Source: Branchiostoma floridae
Lineage: Eukaryota > Chordata > Leptocardii > Amphioxiformes > Branchiostomatidae
DNA: 64,000 nucleotides
Direction: 5' to 3'
Assembly: GCF_000003815.2 (NCBI RefSeq)
Contig: NC_049979.1
Span: 12,674,882 to 12,738,881 of the forward strand
Positions 39,176-50,800 of this stretch are shown piece after piece. The translations under genes and the position numbers were made by a program. Below the pieces are notes generated by a model, which saw only the letters and a list, made by a program, of their open reading frames with translations, was not told where the DNA came from and did no database searches. Numbering within the stretch: the stretch's first letter is position 1; the number at the start of each line of letters is the position of its first letter.

Positions 39176-40810
39176 CAATCATAATGACTTTGGGCCACTG
39201 TGATTGAAATTACAACGTCGCCAGTTTACAATCCAATGATTAAGAGTGACTCATAAAGCTATGTATTAAATTGAACAGAGAATATATGAAAAACTATAAA
39301 AATGGATGTAGTATCACAATGGATTTATATTTATTTGATTCATTGTTTGAAGTACTGGTGTCGTGTTCTTGTAATGATGATGGCTGTTCTTTACTGCTGA
39401 AGATCAATGGGAAGGTTCCTCTAATGAGACCTTGTGTAACCAACACCAATTTTGTTTATGTTATCAACTCTTAAGTTACATGCAATATTACTACAATGTA
39501 CATGCAGATTGACTAACACTGAACCCCAACTGCAATGATACAATTGCTCTACTATATACAGTACCAAGAAAGGAGCTCTGAGCAAATGGAGTACTTTGTT
39601 AGAAAAAGGATGTACGATTATGATGAATATTGTTATACATCTCTGTAATTGTATGAAAAAGTAATCTGTTCATATAGAATAAATGTCATTCATTTTTCTA
39701 TTGAAAATATATTTGGCTTCATTGTAGCCACTGGTATTTCAGTTTTGTTTGTTAGTATTGGATTATACTGTTATGGTCTTTTTCCAGCCAGTCCAACTGC
39801 TTTTATTCAAGGTAAAGTGTAATCTGAAATTTAACCAGAACTCATTAAAAAGAGTAGTAGTAGACTCATATGTGGACTCCTCACTGTAGCATAGCTACAT
39901 TTATGTGAATGGTAAACCACATGTTAGCAAAACTAGGAAACTGGCAAAAATGTTATGATCTTTTTGCCAGTTTTGGAACACATCATTACAGATTCAAACT
40001 GAAAAGATGACCCAATAAAACCACAAAATTTTAAGTCTATTCTCCGTTTCTGGAGCTCTGGGTGACAGCTAAAAATTCACACTAACGCGTTTAGAGACAT
40101 AGCATACTATGATACTTAAATATTAAGTGAACATGGTTGTCTTTTTCTGTTGGTAGGTCATAACAAAAAGGTCTCAACCTCCAACCACTGAATGGCATAG
40201 ATTGCTAAGAAATCAGCATCAGGCAGTTGTGTGGTCAACATACTTTAATTTTCATGGTTGAAAGAAAGGGTTAGAGTCATGAGTATCTCCCTTGTGATCC
40301 TGACAACCAATCTCACATGTGAAAAAGGTTGGAGGGTGATTGAGGTATGAAATACTGCTTGTCAGCATTGTAGTAGTTCTTTCACAGAAATAGACTTGAT
40401 CATTTCATAATTGAAAATGAGCCCGTTAGAGCAATTGCACCCATACAATGTTGGACTATTACAACTGTAAGAGTCACCAAAAAGGATGCCAAGTTACCAG
40501 AAGATAGAAATGTCCTAGAAGCTTATCTGTCTGAAGTTTATGAAATGAAAGGTCTTCTTGATATTCTCCCCTTTACAATTTACAGATTCAAAACCAGTTG
40601 GCAAGGGTACTTGGTAATAACAAGAGAAATACAAAATGTAGTAACAAAAAAGGAAAGCCGTGAGTACAACTGTGTCTGAAAGTGAAAAAAACTCTACAAT
40701 TAGTACAAAGCATTTCTTTATACATACACTATTAATTTCTTATCCATAGCTGGCATTGCTACCTGTATATTGAATCAAGGGTTCCGTAAAATTAGCCAGT
40801 CGATCATGAT
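39176..40810. other. Convergent 3' UTRs of TRAPPC2 (+) and OTUB1 (-)
   Basis: TRAPPC2 probably ends near 39700 after AATAAA at 39678. A minus-strand AATAAA (TTTATT at 39802-39807) could end OTUB1, giving a 1-kb 3' UTR. Nothing else gene-like is seen. Confidence 0.5.
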
Positions 40811-43800
40811 TCATTTGTACAATATGTCGTAGTGTCCTGGTCTATACAACAGGAACACCTTTGGCTCTGTGCCTTCAGGAAAATCATGGTGGTTGACTTC
40901 CTCTGAACCAGCCCGGTCCATGTATTCCACACGAACACCAACGTCCAGGCTTGATGTCAGGGCTATGATGTGGATGTGGTCACTTTCCCTGGCCATCGGC
41001 TCCACCTCCTGTAGGACAACCAGATAGCTGTTATTGTTGCCAGTAGCACTGAGCTAGGCACAAAAACAGACAGTATTCAATGCAATGTCCTCAACATTGA
41101 CAATTTTACCTACAGATGGAGAAAATTCAATTTTGGCCCTTCAGGAGTAGCAATATGAAAAGGCCAAACAATTAGGGTGCTACGAAGGCTAGACATCCAG
41201 GTAATAAGATATACCATAAAGTAATTACTTAAGCAACCATATGATTTTCGAAACTGGTTATTATGTAGGGCATAAAACCTGCTGTTCAACCAGCCATCTT
41301 CGGTGTCACTGACAAAAGTGAGTGGATGCTGCCTGAAATGTCAGACCGTTTCCAAAATCATAGCCAGATGCTTGAGCAACTACTTTTTGGCTGAATTAGT
41401 GTGCTAGAAGTGTTGCTAGATGTAATACTCAAAACTATTACACAGACTAAGACAACAAAAATTCAAAACACATGAACATGAAGATAAAATACTCTATTTG
41501 ATAGAGTTTCAACTGCAAACTTACATGGCCACAGAACTCTTTGACAGAAGCATAGCTTTCAATGAAGTTCACAAAGAAGTCTTCATTTTGTTGCAAGTAG
41601 CCTGATGTTAGGAGCCGCAAGTAGACCACCAGATAGTCTGACAGGCCCTGGTCTCGGAAGGTTGCTAACAAATCCTCCACTGGGATCTGTTGTTCAACCT
41701 TCTCTACAACCTCCATGAACTGCACAAACAAGAGTCTCATTCTTATCAAGGTGAAGCATGACAGTATCATCTTTCTCAAAGTGCTTCTTAAATGTCTTTA
41801 TGTGTTGTTACTGGATATCAATCATTCAAAGCGAATTACCTGAAAGGAACAGAAATAATGATTACGGAAAAACAAAATTGAAGCAAAGACAGCATTATGA
41901 TATATTTGACATTAGCCTTTTGATTATAATTTCAGCATATCTTTTAGAAATAACTTACAGTATCGTGGAAGTCTTCTACTGTGAAGGCGGGGAATCCAAG
42001 GGACACCAGCATATCTTTACTTTTAGCAGCAACCTCTTTGAACCTGAAGGATAAGAGGCAATATCAACATCGTAATCAAGTTTAAATATTCAACACTAAA
42101 TGTCCAAATTACTAGTCTGTTATGACATGTACCACACCATTATGCAGGAACCAACAGTTTGAACATGTAGTTAAAATGATTGCTCTTGTGCTGCTCACCT
42201 TTCCAAATCTTTTCTGTCATCAAGCAACCTCTCCAGATAGGAAAAGCCAAAAGCCCTATAGAAGCAGTTCCCATCCCCCCTTGTTCTTCTGAAGCACTTG
42301 TATTTACTTCTCAAGTCCTGGAGACAGGGCAGAGAAAACATACTCATGTTGTTGGAGAAAGCTACTAGCAATCAAGATGATCAGAAACTTTTATACACAG
42401 TTATATGTAGTACAGCCAAATCAAATGTATTTTAAACAATTAAAAGTAGGAACTCTGTTAAAATGTGTCTATAGTAATACCTTGACGTTATCTTACATCA
42501 CAAAATTTTGAAGAAAAGCGCAGAGCACTCAAAATTGTCAGACATTCAAAGTTCAAAAATACAGAAATAGTTTGGGGACAGTTTTAAAACCTGACACCTT
42601 AATTTTCCCCTGGTAGACATTGTCCTCCTCTGAGTATTCTTTGGACAGCAGGAGAAGATCCTCGTGGTCCCCTATCAGCTGGGAAGTTTCTGCTATCTGT
42701 GGCAAGGGAATTATTGGTATACACATATTTTCTATTAACTTCAACATAAATACTGTAAGCAGAAAACTTCTAATTGTTTTTAAAGTCGTCTTACCACACT
42801 ATCTAGCATTTGAACCAGCACATATCAGCCTTTTCTCAGTGTACCACTTACTTATATGCGAAGACCATTTTATGAATCTATCATCTTGGGTGACAATGAA
42901 ACCCTTTTTTCCAGAGTTGTTATGACTTATTGTACAGGTAGCGATTTTAATGTATATGTATGTTAGTATCTTTTGTGTACCTGTATGGGTTTTTTAACCT
43001 GAAATAAAGAATAAAGAAAGAAACCCCCTTGTTTCCAAAGGAATCACTACTACATAAATTTGTACTAGTATTCAATCAAAGAGAGGGGAAACAAAATGTT
43101 GTACTTGTAGAATGGAATATCTCTTAACAACAGAAATGCACAGGTTCTGTAAACTTGTATTGGCTAACATAGAAAGCATCACATGCATACAGTAACACAC
43201 ATACCTGAAGTGTTAATAGGGATACTCGACACTGCCTAGGCAAAGTACATAACTTCATGAGTTAGCATTAGAGTATTAGAATCTTTAATTACATTGAACA
43301 TCAAGCAAACCAGTCTAAAAGTTCTGAACTTAACTGACCTCTTGTTGGATCCTGTCCTGCTGTGCCATGATGGCTTCATCATATTCTACACCTACACACA
43401 ATCAATGCATGGAGATTGGTAAAGGTGTCATATCTAAGAAGGTAATAATCAGTTGTATGTTTCCATCCAGTTTATTACAGTAACTGGATATAAGGTAATA
43501 ACTTGGCAATAACTAACCTATAAATATGGATCAAGGAGCTTCAGATGGTCGGGGTACCTGACATCACCCACCACAATACCCCACTCATCATGCATGATAA
43601 TTTACATACATGCAGCAAGCTTCACAAAATGATACAAAGTATAATACGCTACCAAAGCACATATCAGCATATTTCCTCATTTTTGCAATTCAAGTTTGCA
43701 ACAATTTGAGGTACATGAATCCCCCAACTTAAAACGTATTATAAATTTGACAGCTGTTCAAAATATTTCCTGCTTCGTAGGCTACCGCGTACGCCTTGTA

Positions 43801-43986
43801 TCAACTTTGGACCTTTCTGCCAAGGAATTCTTGGTATTTGGTGAAGCAATTTTTACGCAAATAAAGCCCTCCTTTTGTTGGGAGTACGTTCCTGCACTCT
43901 CCATGGGCATTTGAAGCGTAGTTTACGCTACCTGAAGGCAAAGCTTTGTCCAAACTCTCACCGGGTTTCGAGTTCGCTTCCGCCAT
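40811..43986 (-). CDS. OTUB1: Otubain-1 deubiquitinase
   Basis: OTU-family cysteine protease that cleaves K48-linked ubiquitin chains and also restrains E2 enzymes without catalysis. Exons: 43986-43932, 43391-43339, 42696-42598, 42317-42199, 42043-41959, 41719-41525, 41008-40811. The total is 804 nt, 267 codons plus TGA (human 271). The catalytic set is intact: Asp84 and Cys87 in TRGDGNCFYRAFGFSYLE, and His261 in LLYRPGHYDILYK at the C-terminus. Other anchors are EYDEAIMAQQDRIQQE, SDYLVVYLRLLTSGYLQ and ESDHIHIIAL. The N-terminal MAEANSKPGESLDKALPSG extension is variable in the family. C-terminal GHYDILYK and overall length favour OTUB1 over OTUB2. Confidence 0.96.
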
Positions 43987-44751
43987 GATTGATGTCTTCA
44001 GTTCGCATGCGCAACTGTGGCGGGTGGGTCACCTTAGGTCATGCACCAGATGGCACGTCACGTGGGTAAACAACCAAAAAGCGGGACACCTTCATCTTTG
44101 CTTGGCCCTTGGCAGTTTTAGAAATGAAAATTGTATTACCAAGCTTTATTTGGATTGACTAGTCTTGTTTTGGGGGCTGTTAATCTATCGATGTCAACAA
44201 TTATTATTAAACATAGACATCACTGGAAAACGGTAACGTTAGCCCGGTATCCAGGGTTAACATGTTTAATATGGTCTTACATTTGTAATGTTAGTCTAGC
44301 AAGTTGAGTCTGTTCCTCTGATTATTCACCAGGGAAGAGACCAGAGGAGCGAACCGAAGCTATAGTAAAATTGATACCAAGCTACGATATGTGAAATTCC
44401 ATTGATTCTGTGTAACGCGTTAGGCTGTCCCGTGTTTACTTGAGAGATATGAGAATGGACATTGAGGCAATTGTAAAGGACGCCCAAACAGAAGGAAAAG
44501 ACACAGACCTTACATGTGGCCTTTTTTAATTGGACTGTTCTGTCCTCAGATTGATGGAAAAGAGAAAAGTGGGATTTTGTTGCACAACAATTTATTTCTG
44601 AAGTCTCTGTGACATCACAGGCTGTGTTCTAGAGCAACAGTGCTACTGGCGTTCTTCAATGGTCGGAAAATGCGGTTTCTCTAGTGTACAGTATAGAAAA
44701 TCACAACTGAACCACTAAATTGAACAAACGCCATATAAGACGTGTGGGTAG
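43987..44751. promoter_or_regulatory. Bidirectional interval OTUB1 (-) / ADCY10 (+)
   Basis: The start codons are 765 bases apart and divergent. CGCATGCGCA at 44004-44013 resembles an NRF1 site, 18 bases upstream of the OTUB1 ATG. CACGTG at 44059-44064 overlaps a CGTCA CRE half-site. GTAAACA at 44066-44072 is a forkhead core. The cluster sits closer to OTUB1; which gene it serves is not known. Confidence 0.45.
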
Positions 44752-44896
44752 ATGGGGGTGGGGTGTTCATCAGCCGGCTGGAAGAAGCCCAAAGAGCGCA
44801 CCAAGAGAAGGAGCAGCGTGGCGCCATGGCGCGCGAGTTTTGCTGACCCTGACGACGCGGACGATGACGCACAGAGCACGTATGAAGATGCAGAAG
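44752..44896 (+). other. ADCY10: ADCY10 exon 1: predicted acylated N-terminus
   Basis: The protein begins MGVGCSSAGWKKPKERTKRR. Gly2 and Ser6 fit the N-myristoylation rule MGxxxS, Cys5 is placed for palmitoylation, and seven Lys/Arg follow within residues 11-20, as in dually acylated membrane proteins. A D-rich segment (ADPDDADDDAQSTYEDAE) follows. Confidence 0.7.
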
Positions 44897-47800
44897 GTAC
44901 ATGTGTAGTTATGTTCATGATTATTTGCTACGTCGCAAACCTAGTCATCTTTCAGTCATCAGGTCAGGACAAGCCTTCCTCAAGAGAGAGGAAACATATC
45001 TTAACTTGTTTCTTAAATGTTGATATGTTCATCTCCAATTCATTGAAAATCCCGTCTTTCATAGTTTTGTTGTGCCATACATACTTGGCTAAGCCGATTA
45101 TCAAAAAAGTAAGTCACCACTTCTTACGCGCGTATCTTTGCTTACACGTCACGGTAGAAACAGGATTGCAAGCAACTCCGAAAGCGAGAGATAAGAGGTA
45201 CAGTTTCGATGACCAAAGTGACAAAGACATGCCCGACATCGGTCGTTACGCTAGCCATGTACCCGACCTTGTCATGTATCGAGACCACGACAAACCTATG
45301 CCATACCGCAAACGGCAGCGAGGGGTCATCATGTTTGCTGATGTTTCAGGTAAAATATTGCATCGTCTCAATTTTCGATTTTTTTTCACAGAATGATTTA
45401 AAAAGCCTGTGTTATTATAGTCCATATAGATTGAAATTAAAATTACCCTCGTGAACTGGAATCAAAGGGATCAGTCCGTGTAATGATGATTCACATTATT
45501 TCGTAGTCTATCCATGAGTTCTTAACTTCGGGATCGTTATTGTTAAGCTGACAATCCCAAAGTAAACGATTGTACAATTCTTTGTGAAAGATGTACTCTT
45601 TTTGGCTCTGTCAAATCTCACCGTAACCGCCTCTTGCAGGGTTTACATCACTATGCGAGAAGTACACTCACAGTACAGACAAGGGATGTGGTACAGATCA
45701 ACTGACCAAGACACTGAACAGTTACATCGGCAGGATTGTTTCTGGCATCCTGGCGTGTGGCGGGGATATTCTAAAGTTCGCGGGAGACGCTATATTTGCT
45801 AGGTGGCAGGTAATCATTCCCTCATTTATTATTACCATTATGACACGTTCAAGTAAAGAGTTTTGAAGGCTATCATTTTACCAACGAGGTTGTCGCATCG
45901 AACTGGATTAAATGTTGACGAAACCCAGGCCAAGCGGACAGAAGGCCCTATGATTGCACTTAGCGTTTTACGTCCACTCCCAATCGTAAGTTAGTTGTAA
46001 GCGAGCCTCCATGCCCGTGGTGTCATCATCATCATCCTCCTCTGGATCTTCATCTACTGTCATGGTGACGATCTGCTTGTCATATAATGCATGCAATCAT
46101 ATAAGCAAAAATGCATCATTGATACACTATAAATCAATACACAATGTTGAAACGTTTCTGACTCGTTCTCAGTGAAATGTCGAAAATGGCATTTTTTGGT
46201 CGAAAATTAAATCGGCTTTATTTTCAGTGAAAACTAGCTGGTTGTGTAGGAAAATTCCTATTCTAACCATAGCCAAAAAATGGCAACTTATTATTTTCGA
46301 TCCCATTGGTAATGCATTACAGGGCAGGTAACAAACGTTACCGGTAACGTTTGTTACAACAGCAGACTTTACCCTGTTTTCTTCGAAAGGACTCACCTTA
46401 TTGACTACATCATCTAGGTATAAGTGGACGTCCTTAGGAACATTTAAAAAGTGGGCAGCTTTTTTACACCAGGTCAAATAGAAAGCTTAGACAGCATCGA
46501 ACAATGGTAACGTTTGTTACAGTCATTTCTGTACAACATTTTGTTAAGCAAGGTGGGATACAAATGACAGTCAACAACCCTTTCTTGTTGCTTTAGAAAG
46601 CCAGAAAAACTGTACAGCGTCACAAAAACCGTCATTTCTAGTCTTATACGTGGATAATATAACCGTGGCAACCACTGGACTCATGGTGGTAACGTTTGTT
46701 ACCGAATCTGGCGACAGGCATAAACTACCTCACACAGCCTCCAAGATCAGTGACAGTAGCGATCTGACGTGATGGGTCAGAGGGCCTGGTCAGCTGGTTT
46801 CACCTACCGAACAATCATTCTGGGAACTGTATTGTTATATTTTTGGCTACTATTTGAATTCTTCGTTTTTTCTCAGGCGACAGCCATTTGTTGTGGGGGG
46901 GGGGGGGGGTGGAATCCCACCCGTGGCTCTAATGATCCTCTAAGTTGTTGTCTATAATTTGCTCCATATCAAGGCGTTAAGTCAGGCAACAGCATTTCGA
47001 CATTTAAATGAGAACGAGCCTTCTAGTTGTTGTTTTTTTGTTTTTGTTGTTGCAATATTTGCAATGCCGACCACATTCTACAGGTCGACACAGGAAAGGA
47101 GTTGGGCTCGACCCTGAAGGAAGTGGTAATGTGCAGCCTGGACATTCAATCTGTGTGTGACAACTGGGAGACTGACGTGGGCGTCAAACTGCGCGTTAAG
47201 ATAGGTGAGAAATCTTTAAACAGCGTTTTTCTTGTGACAGAGTGATCAAAGTATATCCACTACTTCGCACATGGATCAGCCATCTAAATTGACTGACTGA
47301 ACCAATTCCGTAATATAGATTTAGAAATATCATTTTATGTCCACAAGATAGAAAGCGCCCAATGTCATCTTTCACGTACAGGTTTGGCCGCCGGAGAGAT
47401 GAAGATCACTCATTTTGGAAACAACGTGGAGAGGATATTTGCCGTGACTGGGCAGTCCGTAACAGATGCCAACCTGGCCGAGAAGTTCGCCGACTCGGGC
47501 ACAATCATCCTGTCCCCTATGGCGTGGAAGTTGTGTGACAAATCCAGTTTTCAGTGGGAGTTCCGGAAGGATGGGCGCCACGTCAAGGTGGAAGTTGTGA
47601 TTATTGAGGAGTGTTGACACATGACCCAGTGATCACCATGTACTTCTGGTTCTATATTTTACCTCTGCCCCGAGTACAAAGTCGGTGGATACATAGGCAT
47701 AATTCGACTCGCAAAAGAAAAAAAGTGCTCCAAAGCATAGTACCGTACACAATGTATAAAAGGAACCTATCAGAGACTTTAAACGTTAAAGGTAAACTGA

Positions 47801-50800
47801 CATCAACCTCCTTAAATTTTCCATTCCGCTAATCTATCAAGACTGGCATGCAAAATAAACTTATGCAACTTGTGTGCCCTTACCGTACAGGTCTCTGGGC
47901 TAAACAGTGACGACGTCATTTCAAACTCCCTTTCCATGGGCTCCTCCTTTGGTGAAGCCCGACCGAAGACCCCCGGCAAGCTCTCCAGCACCACGGGTTC
48001 CCGTATTAGGAGAAAATCGGGTACATGAGGCCTGCCTAAGTTGTTAGAAGGGTCAACAATTCCATATGTTGCATGTTCAAGTTTTACAAACGTACGGTAG
48101 TGGCAGTGTGGTAGATCGCCATGATGCGATTGGCTAGTGGACTTTCATTACCTCTAGTTATGCATATACTCTGTGTATGTAAATACATTTCTTCTACCCT
48201 GGGAATGGCATATTGCTGTAACTGTGAGTATAAGGCAACCCGTATGTAGTTTAAAACACATTGCACTGCATCAATGCTTTAACACTGTCCGTTTCTTGAT
48301 CCACGTAGTTCAGTCGGGTGAATCGGGCTCGAGCCAGAAGAAGTCACCTGAGCTGGCTTGGAGAATGATCAGTAAGTTAGATTCCACATGTCGTAGTACA
48401 TTATCAACCGGATGGGACATTCACAAACGTATACAAACTGCACAGTGTACCAGTGATATCCGGATATGGAGTTTTAAACATCGACTCTGGTTCGCTTGGC
48501 TAGACAGTAACAGCTTGTGGAGACGTCTCTTTAACTATCTGTGGACATTACTACCGACATTATTTGACCATATTCTGCGTCTCTCTCACACGACAGGACG
48601 AGAAGCTTGCTACTCAGAGGATGATTCGGCTATGGAAGATATCAGAAAATACATCATTCGCCCCGTGCTGCAAAAGGTACGTATGGATGTCTGCAAGATG
48701 AAACGTTGAAGACTTGTTTGGCGGGAACAGTGTTTTGCAATATTTTCTGCCCGAAGTACATTGAGTCTGACTAACTACTGCCACTAAACAGTGTCACCGT
48801 TTTACTAACAGAAGCTTTTGGTATCATCGTAGCAATTGACCAGAAATAGCTGCAAACGGATTTTAACCATATTCCACTGCCTTGATTTGACTTGTATGTA
48901 ACAACGGATGAAAGAGGAATCCGTTGTAATATTAGATGCAGAATAGAGAAAAGGCAGTACATCCCGTGCAGGAAAAATGAGAAAAGTACCGAATGTACCT
49001 TGTGTTACCAGCTTGATGATGACCAGCCCCTGATTTACCTGTCAGAGGTGCGACAGGTGTCAGTTGTCTTCATCAACCTTGTCCACCAGGACAACTTCAA
49101 CGACGAGCAGGAGTGTGAGGCTTTTCAGGAGGCATTCGACATCGTCTACAACAGCGCACACAACATGCAAGGTCAACTATCCCCTCGCTTTTGGGGTTGT
49201 CATTGTCAGCCATTTTCTAGATCACGAGTAAAAAGTCTCTGGAAAATAATACACTTAATCTGCATTACGTTAACCGCAACCTGAGACGACTAAACGCCAA
49301 CTGCCAGGGACCGGAATTGTTTATTTTTTTGCTTTCTCCGACGTACTCGAAGTAACGTCAACGTTAGCGAACTCAGGTCATATAACATGCAACGTAAGTC
49401 ATCTTCTAAATAACTGGAACCTTTTTTTTGCAGGCTGCTTGAACAAGGTGTTCATGTTTGATAAGGTAAGGCAATTTCAACTGTGTTGATTGATTGATCG
49501 ATCGATAGACATTTATCAAATTCAGGGTGCCTTTATTAGACACATGACGGTGCTAGGATGTACCTCTACTTTTTTATGTCTTCCATTTAATACGAACGTT
49601 ATCCCAGGTATGCCAGACAAAATTGTTATCAATGAAAGGGGTGGATAGACATTGCACCATCGATCCTATCCTACAGGGGTGTACATTTCTGGCCATTTTT
49701 GGGCTTCCGGGATACAAGCATGAAGACGATAGTGCGCATGCCTTGAAGGCTTCTAGCAAGATTCTTAAAGACCTACAGCAGAAGGACAACGTCAGGTCAG
49801 TTCTAGCCACTGATAAGTTATACAAACAATGCACTGTATATGTTTACAATTTATAAAGCGTTGCTATGCTTATTAATGATTCCTGTGGACACCATAAACA
49901 TGTAACTTTCTACGAAATAACACCAGCATATGATAACTGATAATTGTTCTGTATTTTTCAGACATGTCTCTATAGGTGTAACGACTGGCTCTACTTTTTG
50001 CGGCGTTGTAGGACACAAATATAGACATGAATATACAGGTTTGTTACGGCTTTTTTGTTCGTTCCTTTTTGCGTAACTATATGCACATTCTTTATGATGC
50101 TGCGCTTTGTGCTTGATGAAACCAATAACTTCACTAACGATTGTTAGTTACTTTGCTTCATGTACTACTGTTACAGTAGTTTTAGTTTTAATAATTCATT
50201 TAGTAGTTATGTATGTATGTACGTAGTTGTTTTTGTTTCATTTGTTTATTTCAAATATGTTTCTGTGTACTACATTCCATTTGCCGGCTCCTCTCAGAAC
50301 ATTTCTGTAAATCCGAATAAATAAAAATAACAGTAACAGGTTATCCACAGCGTTTGAAAAAAATCGGTCAAACTTTTATGCTTGCTCTGATGTCAGCATA
50401 TTTATCAGGGGGAAGAAAACTGTATGTCGGGAAATTGATTTGAGGCGATCTTCCTCCTTTGAAAGTACAGAAGAAACACCTTGTCGTCACAGCAAATGAC
50501 ATAGTCTTGTACCATATTTATTTGTCCTGCAGTAATCGGGCGGAAGGTGAACCTGGCCGCCCGTCTGATGATGGCCTACAAAGACAAAGTGTCGTGCGAC
50601 AACGAGACATACTACCACTCTAAACTACCCAGACACGCCTTCGACGAGCTACCGTTCATTGAACTGAAGGGAGTGCAGCAAACTACACCTATGCATGAAT
50701 ATTTGGGAGACGACAGGTTGGTTGTCATTGTCACTGACCTGATTGATTGAGTAGGGCGTCTCTGGTAATGAACATAATCATGAATGTTTATCCAATCTCC

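Larger units (their letters stand above)
45164..47587 (+). other. ADCY10: ADCY10 C1 cyclase domain
   Basis: Exons 2-5. Metal-binding aspartates are Asp108 (VIMFADVSGF) and Asp160 (GGDILKFAGDA), spaced 52 residues apart as human Asp47 and Asp99. Lys156 matches adenine- and bicarbonate-site Lys95. VTGQSVTDANLA aligns with human VIGQAVDDVRLA (recalled), placing Asn238 at the position of Arg176. Confidence 0.85.

Noticed and set aside
48173-48709. A single 178-codon exon
   Set aside because: Homology and splice sites show two sAC exons (48309-48371 and 48597-48676) with a stop-free intron between; kept only as a retention candidate.
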